In this document: in pieces, positions 1 to 6,679 of the stretch | How positions within the stretch are numbered: the stretch's first letter is position 1 | Layout of the letters: each line of letters opens with the position of its first letter | Assembly: GCF_002414845.1 (NCBI RefSeq) | Contig: NZ_DIAX01000010.1 | Location: 11,610 to 39,658, forward strand | Direction: 5' to 3' | Length of the DNA stretch: 28,049 nt | DNA from: Gordonia sp. UBA5067 | GTDB lineage: Bacteria > Actinomycetota > Actinomycetes > Mycobacteriales > Mycobacteriaceae | The notes under the pieces: model-generated | The model's database searches: none | Seen by the model: only the letters and a program-made list of their open reading frames with translations | What the model was told of the DNA's origin: nothing | Translations under genes and position numbers: made by a program

Positions 1-1
1 G

Positions 2-784
2 CCGATGATCTACTACCCGCTGTCCACGTTGATGCTGGCCGGGATCACCGACATTCTCATCATCACCACGCCGCACGACCGGCCGGCGTTCGAGAACCTG
101 TTGGGCGACGGATCGCGGTTCGGCATTTCCCTGACCTACGCCGCCCAGGCGTCACCCGATGGCCTGGCGCAGGCCTTTGTCCTCGGTGCCGGTCACATCG
201 GTGACGATTCGGTCGCACTTGTGCTGGGCGACAACATCTTCTATGGACCAGGGCTGGGCAGTCGGCTGGCCGGGCACCGCGGGCTCGTCGGCGGTGCCGT
301 CTTCGCATACTGGGTCGCCGACCCCAGTGCCTACGGCGTGGTGGAGTTCGACGAGCAGGGCCGGGCCGTCTCGCTGGCGGAGAAGCCCGCGCAGCCGCGT
401 TCGAATTTCGCCGTCCCCGGCCTCTACTTCTACGACAACGATGTCATCGAGATCGCGAAGTCGTTGCGGCCCAGCGCGCGCGGCGAATATGAGATCACCG
501 ACGTCAATCAGCACTACCTCGACCGCGGCGCGCTGTCGGTGACCGTGCTGCCGCGTGGAACCGCCTGGCTCGACACCGGCACCTTCGACTCGTTGCTCGA
601 TGCAGGGAACTTCGTGCGGACCGTCGAGCAGCGACAGGGACTCAAGATCGCCGTGCCGGAGGAGATCGCCTGGCGGCAGGGCTGGCTCTCCGACGACGAG
701 GTACGCGTGCGGGCCGTCGGGGCGGCGAAGTCGGGGTACGGCGACTATCTGCTTGATCTGCTGCAGCGGGGAAAGGGCTTCTAG
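2..784 (+). CDS. rmlA: Glucose-1-phosphate thymidylyltransferase, 5' end cut off by the window
   Basis: RmlA joins glucose-1-phosphate and dTTP to dTDP-glucose, the first step of dTDP-L-rhamnose synthesis; in mycolic-acid bacteria rhamnose links arabinogalactan to peptidoglycan. The frame is open from base 2 and begins inside the protein at a P-M-I-Y-Y-P stretch, so roughly the first 30 residues, including the Gly-rich nucleotide-binding loop, lie outside the window. Visible family motifs are [39 protein letters not shown] and the W-L-D-T-G-T segment near the C-terminus. The C-terminal length is normal for the family. The stop is 3 bases before rmlC, so the two genes form a rhamnose unit. The ATG at 5 is internal, not the start. 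Confidence 0.95.
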   Translation, partial: PMIYYPLSTLMLAGITDILIITTPHDRPAFENLLGDGSRFGISLTYAAQASPDGLAQAFVLGAGHIGDDSVALVLGDNIFYGPGLGSRLAGHRGLVGGAVFAYWVADPSAYGVVEFDEQGRAVSLAEKPAQPRSNFAVPGLYFYDNDVIEIAKSLRPSARGEYEITDVNQHYLDRGALSVTVLPRGTAWLDTGTFDSLLDAGNFVRTVEQRQGLKIAVPEEIAWRQGWLSDDEVRVRAVGAAKSGYGDYLLDLLQRGKGF

Positions 785-787
785 CAC

Positions 788-1414
788 ATGAAGATTCGCG
801 AACTCGCGATCAGTGGCGCGTGGGAGTTCACGCCGATCCAGCATGGAGACAGTCGGGGGGTCTTCCTGGAGGCCTATCAGGCGCCGCTGCTGGCCGAGGT
901 CATCGGCCATAACCTTGACCTCGCCCAGGTCAACGTGTCGGTATCGGCGGCGGGTACGGTGCGCGGCGTGCATTTCGCCGATGTCCCGCCGGGGCAGGCG
1001 AAGTACGTTAGCTGCGTCGTCGGCGCAGTGCTCGATGTCATCGTCGACCTGCGGGTTGGTTCGCCGACCTTCGGCCAGCATGAAGCCGTTCTTCTCGACG
1101 ACATCGACCGCCGCGCGGTGTATTTGAGTGAGGGATTGGGGCACGCATTCTGCGCGCTGGCGGACGGGTCGACCGTGGCTTACCTCTGCTCGACGGGGTA
1201 CAACCCGGCCGCCGAGCACGGGGTCAATCCGATGGACCCGGCGTTAGGCATCAAATGGCCCACTGTTGGACGCGACGGAGCACCGCTGACCTTTGAGTTG
1301 TCGGCCAAGGACAGCGCAGCGCCGGGGTTGGGGCAAGCGGAAATTGACGGATTGCTCCCCGACTTCGAGGCGGTAGTGACCTACCTACGTAGCCGAGTCG
1401 GTTCGAGCGACTGA
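788..1414 (+). CDS. rmlC: dTDP-4-dehydrorhamnose 3,5-epimerase
   Basis: RmlC epimerises C3 and C5 of dTDP-4-keto-6-deoxyglucose, the third step of dTDP-rhamnose synthesis, in the cytoplasm. The 208-residue protein has the family's cupin fold signature: the VRGVHF segment around residues 58-63 carries the catalytic His (about H62), followed by GQAKYVSCVVGAVLDVIVDLR and a SPTFGQH turn. The ATG at 788 follows the rmlA stop by 3 bases and a purine-rich GGGAAAGGG run at the end of rmlA serves as ribosome binding site, so translation is probably coupled. The length matches mycobacterial RmlC closely. No rmlB or rmlD is in view, so the pathway is split over the genome or continues to the left. Confidence 0.95.
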   Translation: MKIRELAISGAWEFTPIQHGDSRGVFLEAYQAPLLAEVIGHNLDLAQVNVSVSAAGTVRGVHFADVPPGQAKYVSCVVGAVLDVIVDLRVGSPTFGQHEAVLLDDIDRRAVYLSEGLGHAFCALADGSTVAYLCSTGYNPAAEHGVNPMDPALGIKWPTVGRDGAPLTFELSAKDSAAPGLGQAEIDGLLPDFEAVVTYLRSRVGSSD

Positions 1415-1539
1415 GTCACCGCAAAGTCCGGACTGAATCCGAAAGTTGGAAACGCAAACATTTCCTGGTTTGCCGACAGTACAGTTCGCCTACCGGTGAC
1501 GGGTGCCGGGCCGGTCGCGCTTCTATTGGGAGGTCAAGT

Positions 1540-2049
1540 ATGCCGAGGCTTATCGGGTGTCGCAGCAGGGTGGTCGTTACTGGTGTATTCGCCGTGGTGT
1601 TGGCGACTGTGGTCACTGGCTGTGGATCGGAAGCCGGACCCGACTATCAGGCGCAGCTGAGTTCGGTGCAGGCGCAAGAATCATCGGCGGCAGCCAATGA
1701 GAAATTTGCCGCCGACGCCATGCTCGCCGATCAACACATCAACGCGGTGCAAGGTCCCGAGCGGGTGGCCGAGTTCACCGCCATCACACAGAACTCCTGT
1801 CCGGGATCGGTGCTTGCGAATCGGCTGGCCAAGCTCAAGGCGGAGAACAAGATCGACGGACTCACCTATGCGCCGGGCAAACGCACCGAGATTATCGGTG
1901 CCCATACCGAAGCCGACCCGAACCACGTTCTCGTTGTTCTGCGCAACAGGGCGCCCGCGCAGCAGCAGCAGCCACAGGCCATCGTCATGCGGGTCAAACT
2001 CGGCACCAACGCAGGTAAGAAGTGTGTCAGCGAAGTGGAGCGAGTGTGA
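1540..2049 (+). CDS. Small secreted lipoprotein, unknown family, first of a tandem pair
   Basis: A 169-residue predicted lipoprotein of no family I recognise. Residues 1-27 form a signal peptide (positive N-terminus, hydrophobic stretch) ending in a lipobox V-V-T-G-C with Cys28 as the lipidated residue. The mature part begins with a charged, Ala/Gln-rich helix containing AQLSSVQAQ, which is almost repeated in the next gene. Two further Cys, in SCPGS (middle) and GKKCVSEVE (C-terminus), are shared with the neighbour and could form a disulfide outside the membrane. The start at 1540 is supported by GGGAGG at 1528-1533. The stop overlaps the next start in TGATG, indicating coupled translation. 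The 125 bases before it show no clear promoter. Confidence 0.85.
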   Translation: MPRLIGCRSRVVVTGVFAVVLATVVTGCGSEAGPDYQAQLSSVQAQESSAAANEKFAADAMLADQHINAVQGPERVAEFTAITQNSCPGSVLANRLAKLKAENKIDGLTYAPGKRTEIIGAHTEADPNHVLVVLRNRAPAQQQQPQAIVMRVKLGTNAGKKCVSEVERV

Positions 2050-2570
2050 TGAAACCGAAGTTGACGAGGCAACGCCGGATGACCGGGGTGCTGGTCGCTG
2101 CGACCGCAATCGTCGCCGCGGCTGCCGGATGCTCCTCCGGAGACGGAGGGGCGCAGGATCAGGCTCAACTCAGTTCGGTGCAGGCGGCACAAGCCGCAAC
2201 CGATGCTAAAGTTGCTGCTGCGCGGGGATTTGCCGAGGACCTCGGGGTGATCTACGCGGTGCCGCCTGGTCCCGCGCGCGGGGCCTGGTTCGACAAGGTG
2301 ATGGCGATTTCGTGCCCCGGTTCGGCGATGGCCAAGGAATACCAAAAGTCGAAAGAAGCCGGGTGGCTCGAGCGGGTTCAGCACGTTCCGGGTAGCGCCA
2401 CACAGATTGTCGCCGCCTTCAGCGATAAGGCACCCGGAGACGTTCTCGTCGTCGTCAAGTCGAAGATGGGCAACCAAGCGCCCGGCACCAAGACCTACTC
2501 GGTGGTTACCCGGATGTCGATAGGTGAGAATGCGGGTAAACCCTGCCTCAGTAAAGTCGAGTACCTGTAG
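2049..2570 (+). CDS. Small secreted lipoprotein, paralogue of the preceding gene
   Basis: A 173-residue predicted lipoprotein with lipobox A-A-A-G-C and lipidated Cys28, the same position as in the upstream paralogue. I chose the ATG at 2049 because it overlaps the upstream stop by one base (TGATG) and gives a normal signal peptide; an in-frame ATG at 2022 would add nine residues that spoil it. The AQLSSVQAA, SCPGSAMA and GKPCLSKVEYL segments align with the neighbour, so the pair arose by tandem duplication and then diverged strongly in the middle. Function is unknown. The two products may act together at the cell surface, but that is inference. The gene's last 23 bases overlap the 3' end of the opposite-strand peptidase gene. 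Confidence 0.85.
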   Translation: MKPKLTRQRRMTGVLVAATAIVAAAAGCSSGDGGAQDQAQLSSVQAAQAATDAKVAAARGFAEDLGVIYAVPPGPARGAWFDKVMAISCPGSAMAKEYQKSKEAGWLERVQHVPGSATQIVAAFSDKAPGDVLVVVKSKMGNQAPGTKTYSVVTRMSIGENAGKPCLSKVEYL

Positions 2571-3933
2571 CTCCGGCGAGCGGGAACGGCGGCAATGCTG
2601 CTGTATGCAGCCAACTTTGCCAGAGGTCAGCTAGCGACACCGACGAGTGCTCGGCTGCCTGCGCGGTGAAATCCTCGGTGCTCACCGAGCTGTAGCGATA
2701 TTTATCGGTCCAGTGCCGGAGCAGCGCGAAAAAAGAATCGTCGCCGATACGCAACCGGAGTGCATGCAGCGTGAGTGCGCCGCGCTTGTAGACCCAATCG
2801 TCGAACAGTTGGTCCGGACCGGGATCAACGAGGACGCGCTGAGGTTTCATCGCAGCCAGCTTGGCGTAGTAGTGCCGAGCCCAATCGTCGGCGCGTTGAC
2901 CGCCGCTGCGCTCGCTCCATAGCCACTCCGCATAGCAGGCAAAGCCTTCATGTAACCAGATGTCGCTCCAGCGGGACAACGTCACCGAGTTCCCGAACCA
3001 TTGGTGGGCGAGCTCATGGGCGACGAGCCGCTCCGCATCGCTGGTCGAGTCACAGTGATTGGCGCCGAAGGTGGAGAATCCTTGGGCTTCGAGCGGAATC
3101 TCCAGCGGGTCCTCGGTGACGACAGCGGTGTAGCGGGGGAAGGGGTACGGGCCGAACAATTCGGTGAAGACGGTGAGCATCTCGACTTGGGGTGCGAATC
3201 GTTCGCGAGCCGCGGTCCGCAGTGAGCGGGGTGCGACCAGTTCGACCGGGACCGGCTTAGTCGCCAGCGACACCGACTCGTAACGGCCAATCTGAATCGA
3301 CGCCAGATAGGTGGTCATGGGTTCGGTTTGTTCGAAGACCCACGTCGTCTGCGTTGCCTTGGTTACTTTTTCGGTGCGGACACCATTGGCCACCACGTAG
3401 AACGGGGAGTCGGTGGTGACGGCGATGCGGTAGCTGGCTTTGGAGATCGGGTGGTCGTCGCAGGGAAACCACGACGGTGCACCGTTCGGTTGATTCGCGC
3501 AGAGTGATCCGGCAGTGAGTTCCTCCCAGCCAACCTCCCCCCACTGGCTACGGATGGGGCAGGGGTTGCCGGCGTAGCGCACGACGATCCGCAACGCACC
3601 ACCGGGCGGGACCGGCGCACTCAGCGTGACCGCCAGCTTGCCGCGTCGGTGTGTGTACCGCAGTCGCTCCCCGTTGACGGTGACGCGGGAGACGGTCATG
3701 GCCGTCGCCAGATCGAGTTGCAGGCGACTCAAGTGAACGTTGGTGGTGGCGGTGATGGTGGCGACGCCAGCAAGTCGATTTGCCGACACTTTGTACTGAA
3801 GGACAAGGTCGTAGCGAGAGACGCGGTAGCCGAGATTGCCGTTGTGCGGGAGGTAGTCATCGACGATGTCGTCGGGGTTGCCGAGAACCGGGGAGCGTCG
3901 CGACTGCAGACTGCGTCCTGATTTCCCTGGCAA
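2548..3933 (-). CDS. M1 family zinc metallopeptidase (aminopeptidase N-like, short form)
   Basis: Predicted zinc aminopeptidase of the gluzincin M1 family. The HELAHQWFGNS motif gives the HExxH zinc ligands and catalytic Glu, and WLHEGFACYAEW downstream supplies the third ligand (Glu). The canonical GAMEN substrate motif appears as LEAQGFSTF, as in other short actinobacterial members. At 461 residues it has the N-terminal beta domain and the catalytic domain but not the large C-terminal helical domain of PepN (about 870 residues). There is no signal peptide, so it is probably cytoplasmic. The start codon is TTG, fixed by a strong GGAGGAG six bases upstream. It lies 54 bases downstream of the Pr6Pr membrane-protein gene, probably in one transcript. 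Its physiological substrate cannot be deduced. Confidence 0.9.
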   Translation of the reverse strand: MPGKSGRSLQSRRSPVLGNPDDIVDDYLPHNGNLGYRVSRYDLVLQYKVSANRLAGVATITATTNVHLSRLQLDLATAMTVSRVTVNGERLRYTHRRGKLAVTLSAPVPPGGALRIVVRYAGNPCPIRSQWGEVGWEELTAGSLCANQPNGAPSWFPCDDHPISKASYRIAVTTDSPFYVVANGVRTEKVTKATQTTWVFEQTEPMTTYLASIQIGRYESVSLATKPVPVELVAPRSLRTAARERFAPQVEMLTVFTELFGPYPFPRYTAVVTEDPLEIPLEAQGFSTFGANHCDSTSDAERLVAHELAHQWFGNSVTLSRWSDIWLHEGFACYAEWLWSERSGGQRADDWARHYYAKLAAMKPQRVLVDPGPDQLFDDWVYKRGALTLHALRLRIGDDSFFALLRHWTDKYRYSSVSTEDFTAQAAEHSSVSLADLWQSWLHTAALPPFPLAGATGTRLY

Positions 3934-3939
3934 GGGTTA

Positions 3940-3946
3940 CTCCTCC
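3940..3946 (-). promoter_or_regulatory. Strong Shine-Dalgarno deciding a TTG start
   Basis: On the minus strand GGAGGAG lies six bases before TTG at 3933-3931. This consensus site with ideal spacing is why the M1 peptidase is annotated from a TTG start. Confidence 0.8.
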
Positions 3947-3987
3947 AGCTCATCGTCAGTTGCGGGCGTGGACTTGGCTCCGCGAGC

Positions 3988-4704
3988 CTACGCTACCCTG
4001 GGCGCCCGATTCTGCGCGCTGCGTCGTCGATCCACCCAGACCACTCCGGTGGCTACCAGTGCGATGACCAGAGCAATCGCGAGGATGTACCAGGCGACGC
4101 TCGCGGCCCCGCCCGGACCGTTCGGATCTAAGAACGGGTAGGGGTACCACCACGGGTCGCCAGTCGCAGGATTGGTGGTGGCTGGTCCGCGCACCAGCGT
4201 GTAGGCGACCCAGACGATGGGGAAGATGAGAACGACGGGGACCGTACGCCAACCCAAGCGTCGACCGACGGGACCAATCACAAGATCGAGCAGAAGGAAC
4301 GCTGGACCGATCAGGTGCAGAACCTCATTCGACCACGGAATGGCCACGCTGCCTTGCGGTAGCTCGATTCCGCGGAGCAGTGCGTTGTAGACGACGCCGG
4401 TGACGATCATGTAGCTGGTGACGCAGGCAACGGCAATCGCCAACCCGCGCGGCTCCGGTGGCCCGGTTCGCCGACCACGGCTGAACCACCACAGGCTCGA
4501 CCACATCAGCACGGCGGCGGCGGCAAGATTGGACAGGATTGTGAAGAAGCTGAAGAAGTTGCCAACGGTCGTCGCGGCGTCGCGGTCGTAGGCGGCGGCC
4601 ACGTCGACCGACGAAGCGAACTGTGCGGCGACGGCGGCGACGATGACGCCGGACATGGCGAGCCGGAGGAGATTCCAGATCACCCGATTGCGGGTCGACG
4701 GCAC
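3988..4704 (-). CDS. Pr6Pr-type integral membrane protein
   Basis: A 238-residue hydrophobic protein with about six membrane segments, for example LAMSGVIVAAVAAQF near the N-terminus, FFSFFTILSNLAAAAVLMW, AVACVTSYMIVTGVVY, VVLIFPIVWVAYTLV and YILAIALVIALVATGVVWV. The FTILSN, HLIGPAFLLLD and WWYPYPFLD patterns are those of the Pr6Pr group of membrane proteins (related to FAR-17a/AIG1-like proteins), recognised from memory. Some relatives are serine lipid hydrolases, but activity cannot be claimed here. The start is GTG at 4704 with GAGGAG six bases upstream. It precedes the M1 peptidase gene on the same strand and is divergent from the DoxX genes. Confidence 0.75.
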   Translation of the reverse strand: MPSTRNRVIWNLLRLAMSGVIVAAVAAQFASSVDVAAAYDRDAATTVGNFFSFFTILSNLAAAAVLMWSSLWWFSRGRRTGPPEPRGLAIAVACVTSYMIVTGVVYNALLRGIELPQGSVAIPWSNEVLHLIGPAFLLLDLVIGPVGRRLGWRTVPVVLIFPIVWVAYTLVRGPATTNPATGDPWWYPYPFLDPNGPGGAASVAWYILAIALVIALVATGVVWVDRRRSAQNRAPRVA

Positions 4705-4837
4705 GGTTGGCTCCTCGGGGAGGCGCGCTGACGACGGGTGACGGTCAGGGGAACACGCTGTGCGGGGTCACCATACCTGGCACGCTGGTAGCCGGCCGGG
4801 GCATATGACGACCACCGGCAGAATGAAAGGACTCGAC

Positions 4838-5272
4838 ATGGCCTTCCTGCGAACCCCCGCGCTGCTCCTGGCGCGAGTTGCCCTCGGATTCATCTTTGTG
4901 ATGCACGGATGGCAGAAGTTCACCACCGGCCACAGTGCCCTGACCGCTGACTTCCGCAAGCTGGACGTCCCCGCGCCAGCGGCTTCCGCGTTCTTCGCGA
5001 CCTGGGTGGAACTCCTCGGCGGGATCGCCCTGATCCTGGGCGTGCTGTTGCCGCTGGTGGGCGCGCTGCTGGCGATCAATATGATTGGCGCGCTGGTGAC
5101 CGTGCACCTCAAGGGCGGCTTCTGGATGCCCGATAGCGGCTACGAGTACGTTCTCGCCCTGGCCGCCGGTGCGCTGGCGGTCGGGTTCGCCAACGCCGGT
5201 GTGTTGTCGGTTGACCATTACCTGTTCAACCGCGTCTATCGGAGCCGTTCCGTCGACGGGTCGGGGCGGTAG
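4838..5272 (+). CDS. DoxX family membrane protein, first of a tandem pair
   Basis: A 144-residue four-helix membrane protein of the DoxX family. Signature elements are RVALGFIFVMHGWQKF at the N-terminus, FATWVELLGGIALILGVLLP in the middle and a C-terminal hydrophobic pair ending in SVDHYLF. Mycobacterial DoxX is known to work with SodA and SseA at the membrane in oxidative and thiol stress, but many DoxX proteins have unknown roles. I start at ATG 4838, preceded by GAAAGGA; an in-frame ATG at 4760 would add 26 hydrophilic residues with no family match. The downstream paralogue has the same length, so this is a local duplication. Confidence 0.88.
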   Translation: MAFLRTPALLLARVALGFIFVMHGWQKFTTGHSALTADFRKLDVPAPAASAFFATWVELLGGIALILGVLLPLVGALLAINMIGALVTVHLKGGFWMPDSGYEYVLALAAGALAVGFANAGVLSVDHYLFNRVYRSRSVDGSGR

Positions 5273-5284
5273 CACACCCACCAC

Positions 5285-5303
5285 GTAGGTTAGGGTGCCC
5301 TTA
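5285..5303 (+). promoter_or_regulatory. Candidate IdeR/DtxR-type iron box
   Basis: Counted by eye, 14 of 19 positions match the known IdeR/DtxR consensus TTAGGTTAGGCTAACCTAA. The left half (TAGGTTAGG) is perfect and the right half (T..CCCTTA) weaker. It sits 28 bases before the second DoxX ATG, where a repressor could block transcription. A possible -10 (TAGAGT, 5306-5311) follows at once. Such boxes in mycobacteria and corynebacteria bind the iron-loaded repressor; that it does so here is inference. Confidence 0.4.
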
Positions 5304-5330
5304 AGTAGAGTTGTGGAAAGGGGTAATCCG

Positions 5331-5765
5331 ATGACCAGCGCGCGCACGGCAACGCAGCTGCTGCTCCGCATCACCCTGGGCGTGGTCTTCGTCGCCCACG
5401 GATGGGAGAAGCTGCACATCAAAGGCGTCGACAAGACGGCGATGATGTTCGACAAGCACCTGCACATCCCATTCCCGGCGGCGGCTGCGCACTTCGCCAC
5501 CTGGGCCGAGCTGCTCGGCGGCCTCGCGCTCATCGTCGGCGTCCTGCTGCCGTACGTGGGCGTCCTGTTGGCGGCGACGATGATCGGCGCCGGATACTAT
5601 GGACATCACGATAAGGGCTTCTGGATCCAGCAGAACGGGTGGGAGTTCAACCTGGTGCTGGCGGTAGCGGTGCTGGCGGTCGGATTTGCCGCCCCGGGAG
5701 CCGCCGCCGTCGACCACTACGTGGGCGCGCGTCGTCGAACCCCGGCGACCGGCCGGGCCCGCTGA
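5331..5765 (+). CDS. DoxX family membrane protein, second of a tandem pair
   Basis: A 144-residue DoxX-family protein with four hydrophobic helices and the same signature blocks as its upstream paralogue: RITLGVVFVAHGWEKL, FATWAELLGGLALIVGVLLP and a VDHYVG end. I choose ATG 5331, preceded by GAAAGGGG; the in-frame start at 5295 would add 12 residues and would place the iron-box-like element against the coding region. The 58-base gap after the first DoxX gene holds this element, so the second copy may have its own promoter and control. The role may be in membrane redox or quinone-linked processes, as suggested for relatives; the sequence gives no substrate. Confidence 0.88.
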   Translation: MTSARTATQLLLRITLGVVFVAHGWEKLHIKGVDKTAMMFDKHLHIPFPAAAAHFATWAELLGGLALIVGVLLPYVGVLLAATMIGAGYYGHHDKGFWIQQNGWEFNLVLAVAVLAVGFAAPGAAAVDHYVGARRRTPATGRAR

Positions 5766-5780
5766 CCCTGGGAAGTCCGT

Positions 5781-5813
5781 CCTATTGCCGGTTGGACCCT
5801 ATTGCCGGTTGGA
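5781..5813. repeat. Perfect 16-bp direct repeat across a stop codon
   Basis: CCTATTGCCGGTTGGA occurs at 5781-5796 and again at 5798-5813, with a period of 17. The second copy contains the methyltransferase stop and its last codons (S-N-R-Q-stop on the minus strand); the first copy repeats the same codons and stop just downstream. It looks like a recent slippage duplication of the gene end. Confidence 0.85.
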
Positions 5814-6656
5814 TGCGGTCACCAGCCACAGTGCGCCGGGTAGCTTCACCGAACCGTCGACGAGGTGCCGGCGGATACTGGCGCGAGCCTGCTCCAGCAG
5901 ATCTGCCCACTCGGACTCGCTGAGCTCGTCGACGAGTTGCTCGCGGGCGAGGCGCCCCGCCGTCGTCGCCAGGATCAGTGTGAGGCGTTCCTCGATGCCA
6001 TCACTGCCGTCGACGCCATGGTCGATGACGATGTCGAATGGGTCGATTTTGGCGTCCGACCACCCGGCGGACCGCAAGACCCCGGTCAGATAGTCGCGAT
6101 GGGCGAAGGCCACCGGTCCGGGACGCCCGGGCGCTGGGGGCACCGGCGGTTCGGGTAGCCGCGCGGTGATCACCTCGGTCCCCGCACCGCCGAAGGTGGG
6201 GTTCTCGTCCACACCGCGCCAGCATGCGAAGGCCAACCGCGAATCGATCGCGGTGAAGCTACGAATGTTCGCGAACGCCACCGCCGGATCGTCGAAGAAC
6301 ATCACGCCGAACCGGGACACGACGCGCTCGAACGGCGTGCCCGGCGCAGCCGCCCCGATATCCATGACCTGGGCATCACCAAGCAGGACCGTCGATGCCG
6401 GCACCCGGCGCCGTGCGGCGGCCACCATGTCGGGGGCGATGTCGACGCCGACCATCGCCGTTCCCGCCGCGGCACCCGCCTGCAGGAGGGTACCGGAGCC
6501 GCAACCGACGTCGAGGGCGCGCAATTGCGGGCCGAAGCCGGCCGCGTCCACAATGGCTTCGGTCACCGGTGCGTAGACGGCGTCAAAAAGCGACTCGTTG
6601 GCCACCCAGCCAGCCGCACCCGCGCGCCAACCACTCGAATCGTAGGTCTCGGCCAT
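5799..6656 (-). CDS. Class I SAM-dependent methyltransferase
   Basis: A 285-residue predicted methyltransferase. Motif I (LRALDVGCGSGTLLQ) binds S-adenosylmethionine, GVDIAPDMVAAARRR is the acidic second strand, GDAQVMDIG the third, and RVVSRFGVMFFDDPAVAFAN resembles post-motif regions of UbiE/COQ5-like small-molecule methyltransferases. I start at ATG 6656 (MAETYDSSGW), preceded by a weak AGGATCGG; a start 19 residues further upstream would overlap the NRPS gene. It begins 23 bases after the NRPS stop on the same strand, so both are probably co-transcribed and the enzyme may modify the NRPS product. That link is inference; the substrate is unknown. Confidence 0.85.
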   Translation of the reverse strand: MAETYDSSGWRAGAAGWVANESLFDAVYAPVTEAIVDAAGFGPQLRALDVGCGSGTLLQAGAAAGTAMVGVDIAPDMVAAARRRVPASTVLLGDAQVMDIGAAAPGTPFERVVSRFGVMFFDDPAVAFANIRSFTAIDSRLAFACWRGVDENPTFGGAGTEVITARLPEPPVPPAPGRPGPVAFAHRDYLTGVLRSAGWSDAKIDPFDIVIDHGVDGSDGIEERLTLILATTAGRLAREQLVDELSESEWADLLEQARASIRRHLVDGSVKLPGALWLVTASNRQ

Positions 6657-6679
6657 GGCACCGATCCTACGGGCGCAGA

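Noticed and set aside
152..1219. 355-codon minus-strand frame across rmlA and rmlC
   Set aside because: It is opposite two well recognised enzymes and has no family features.
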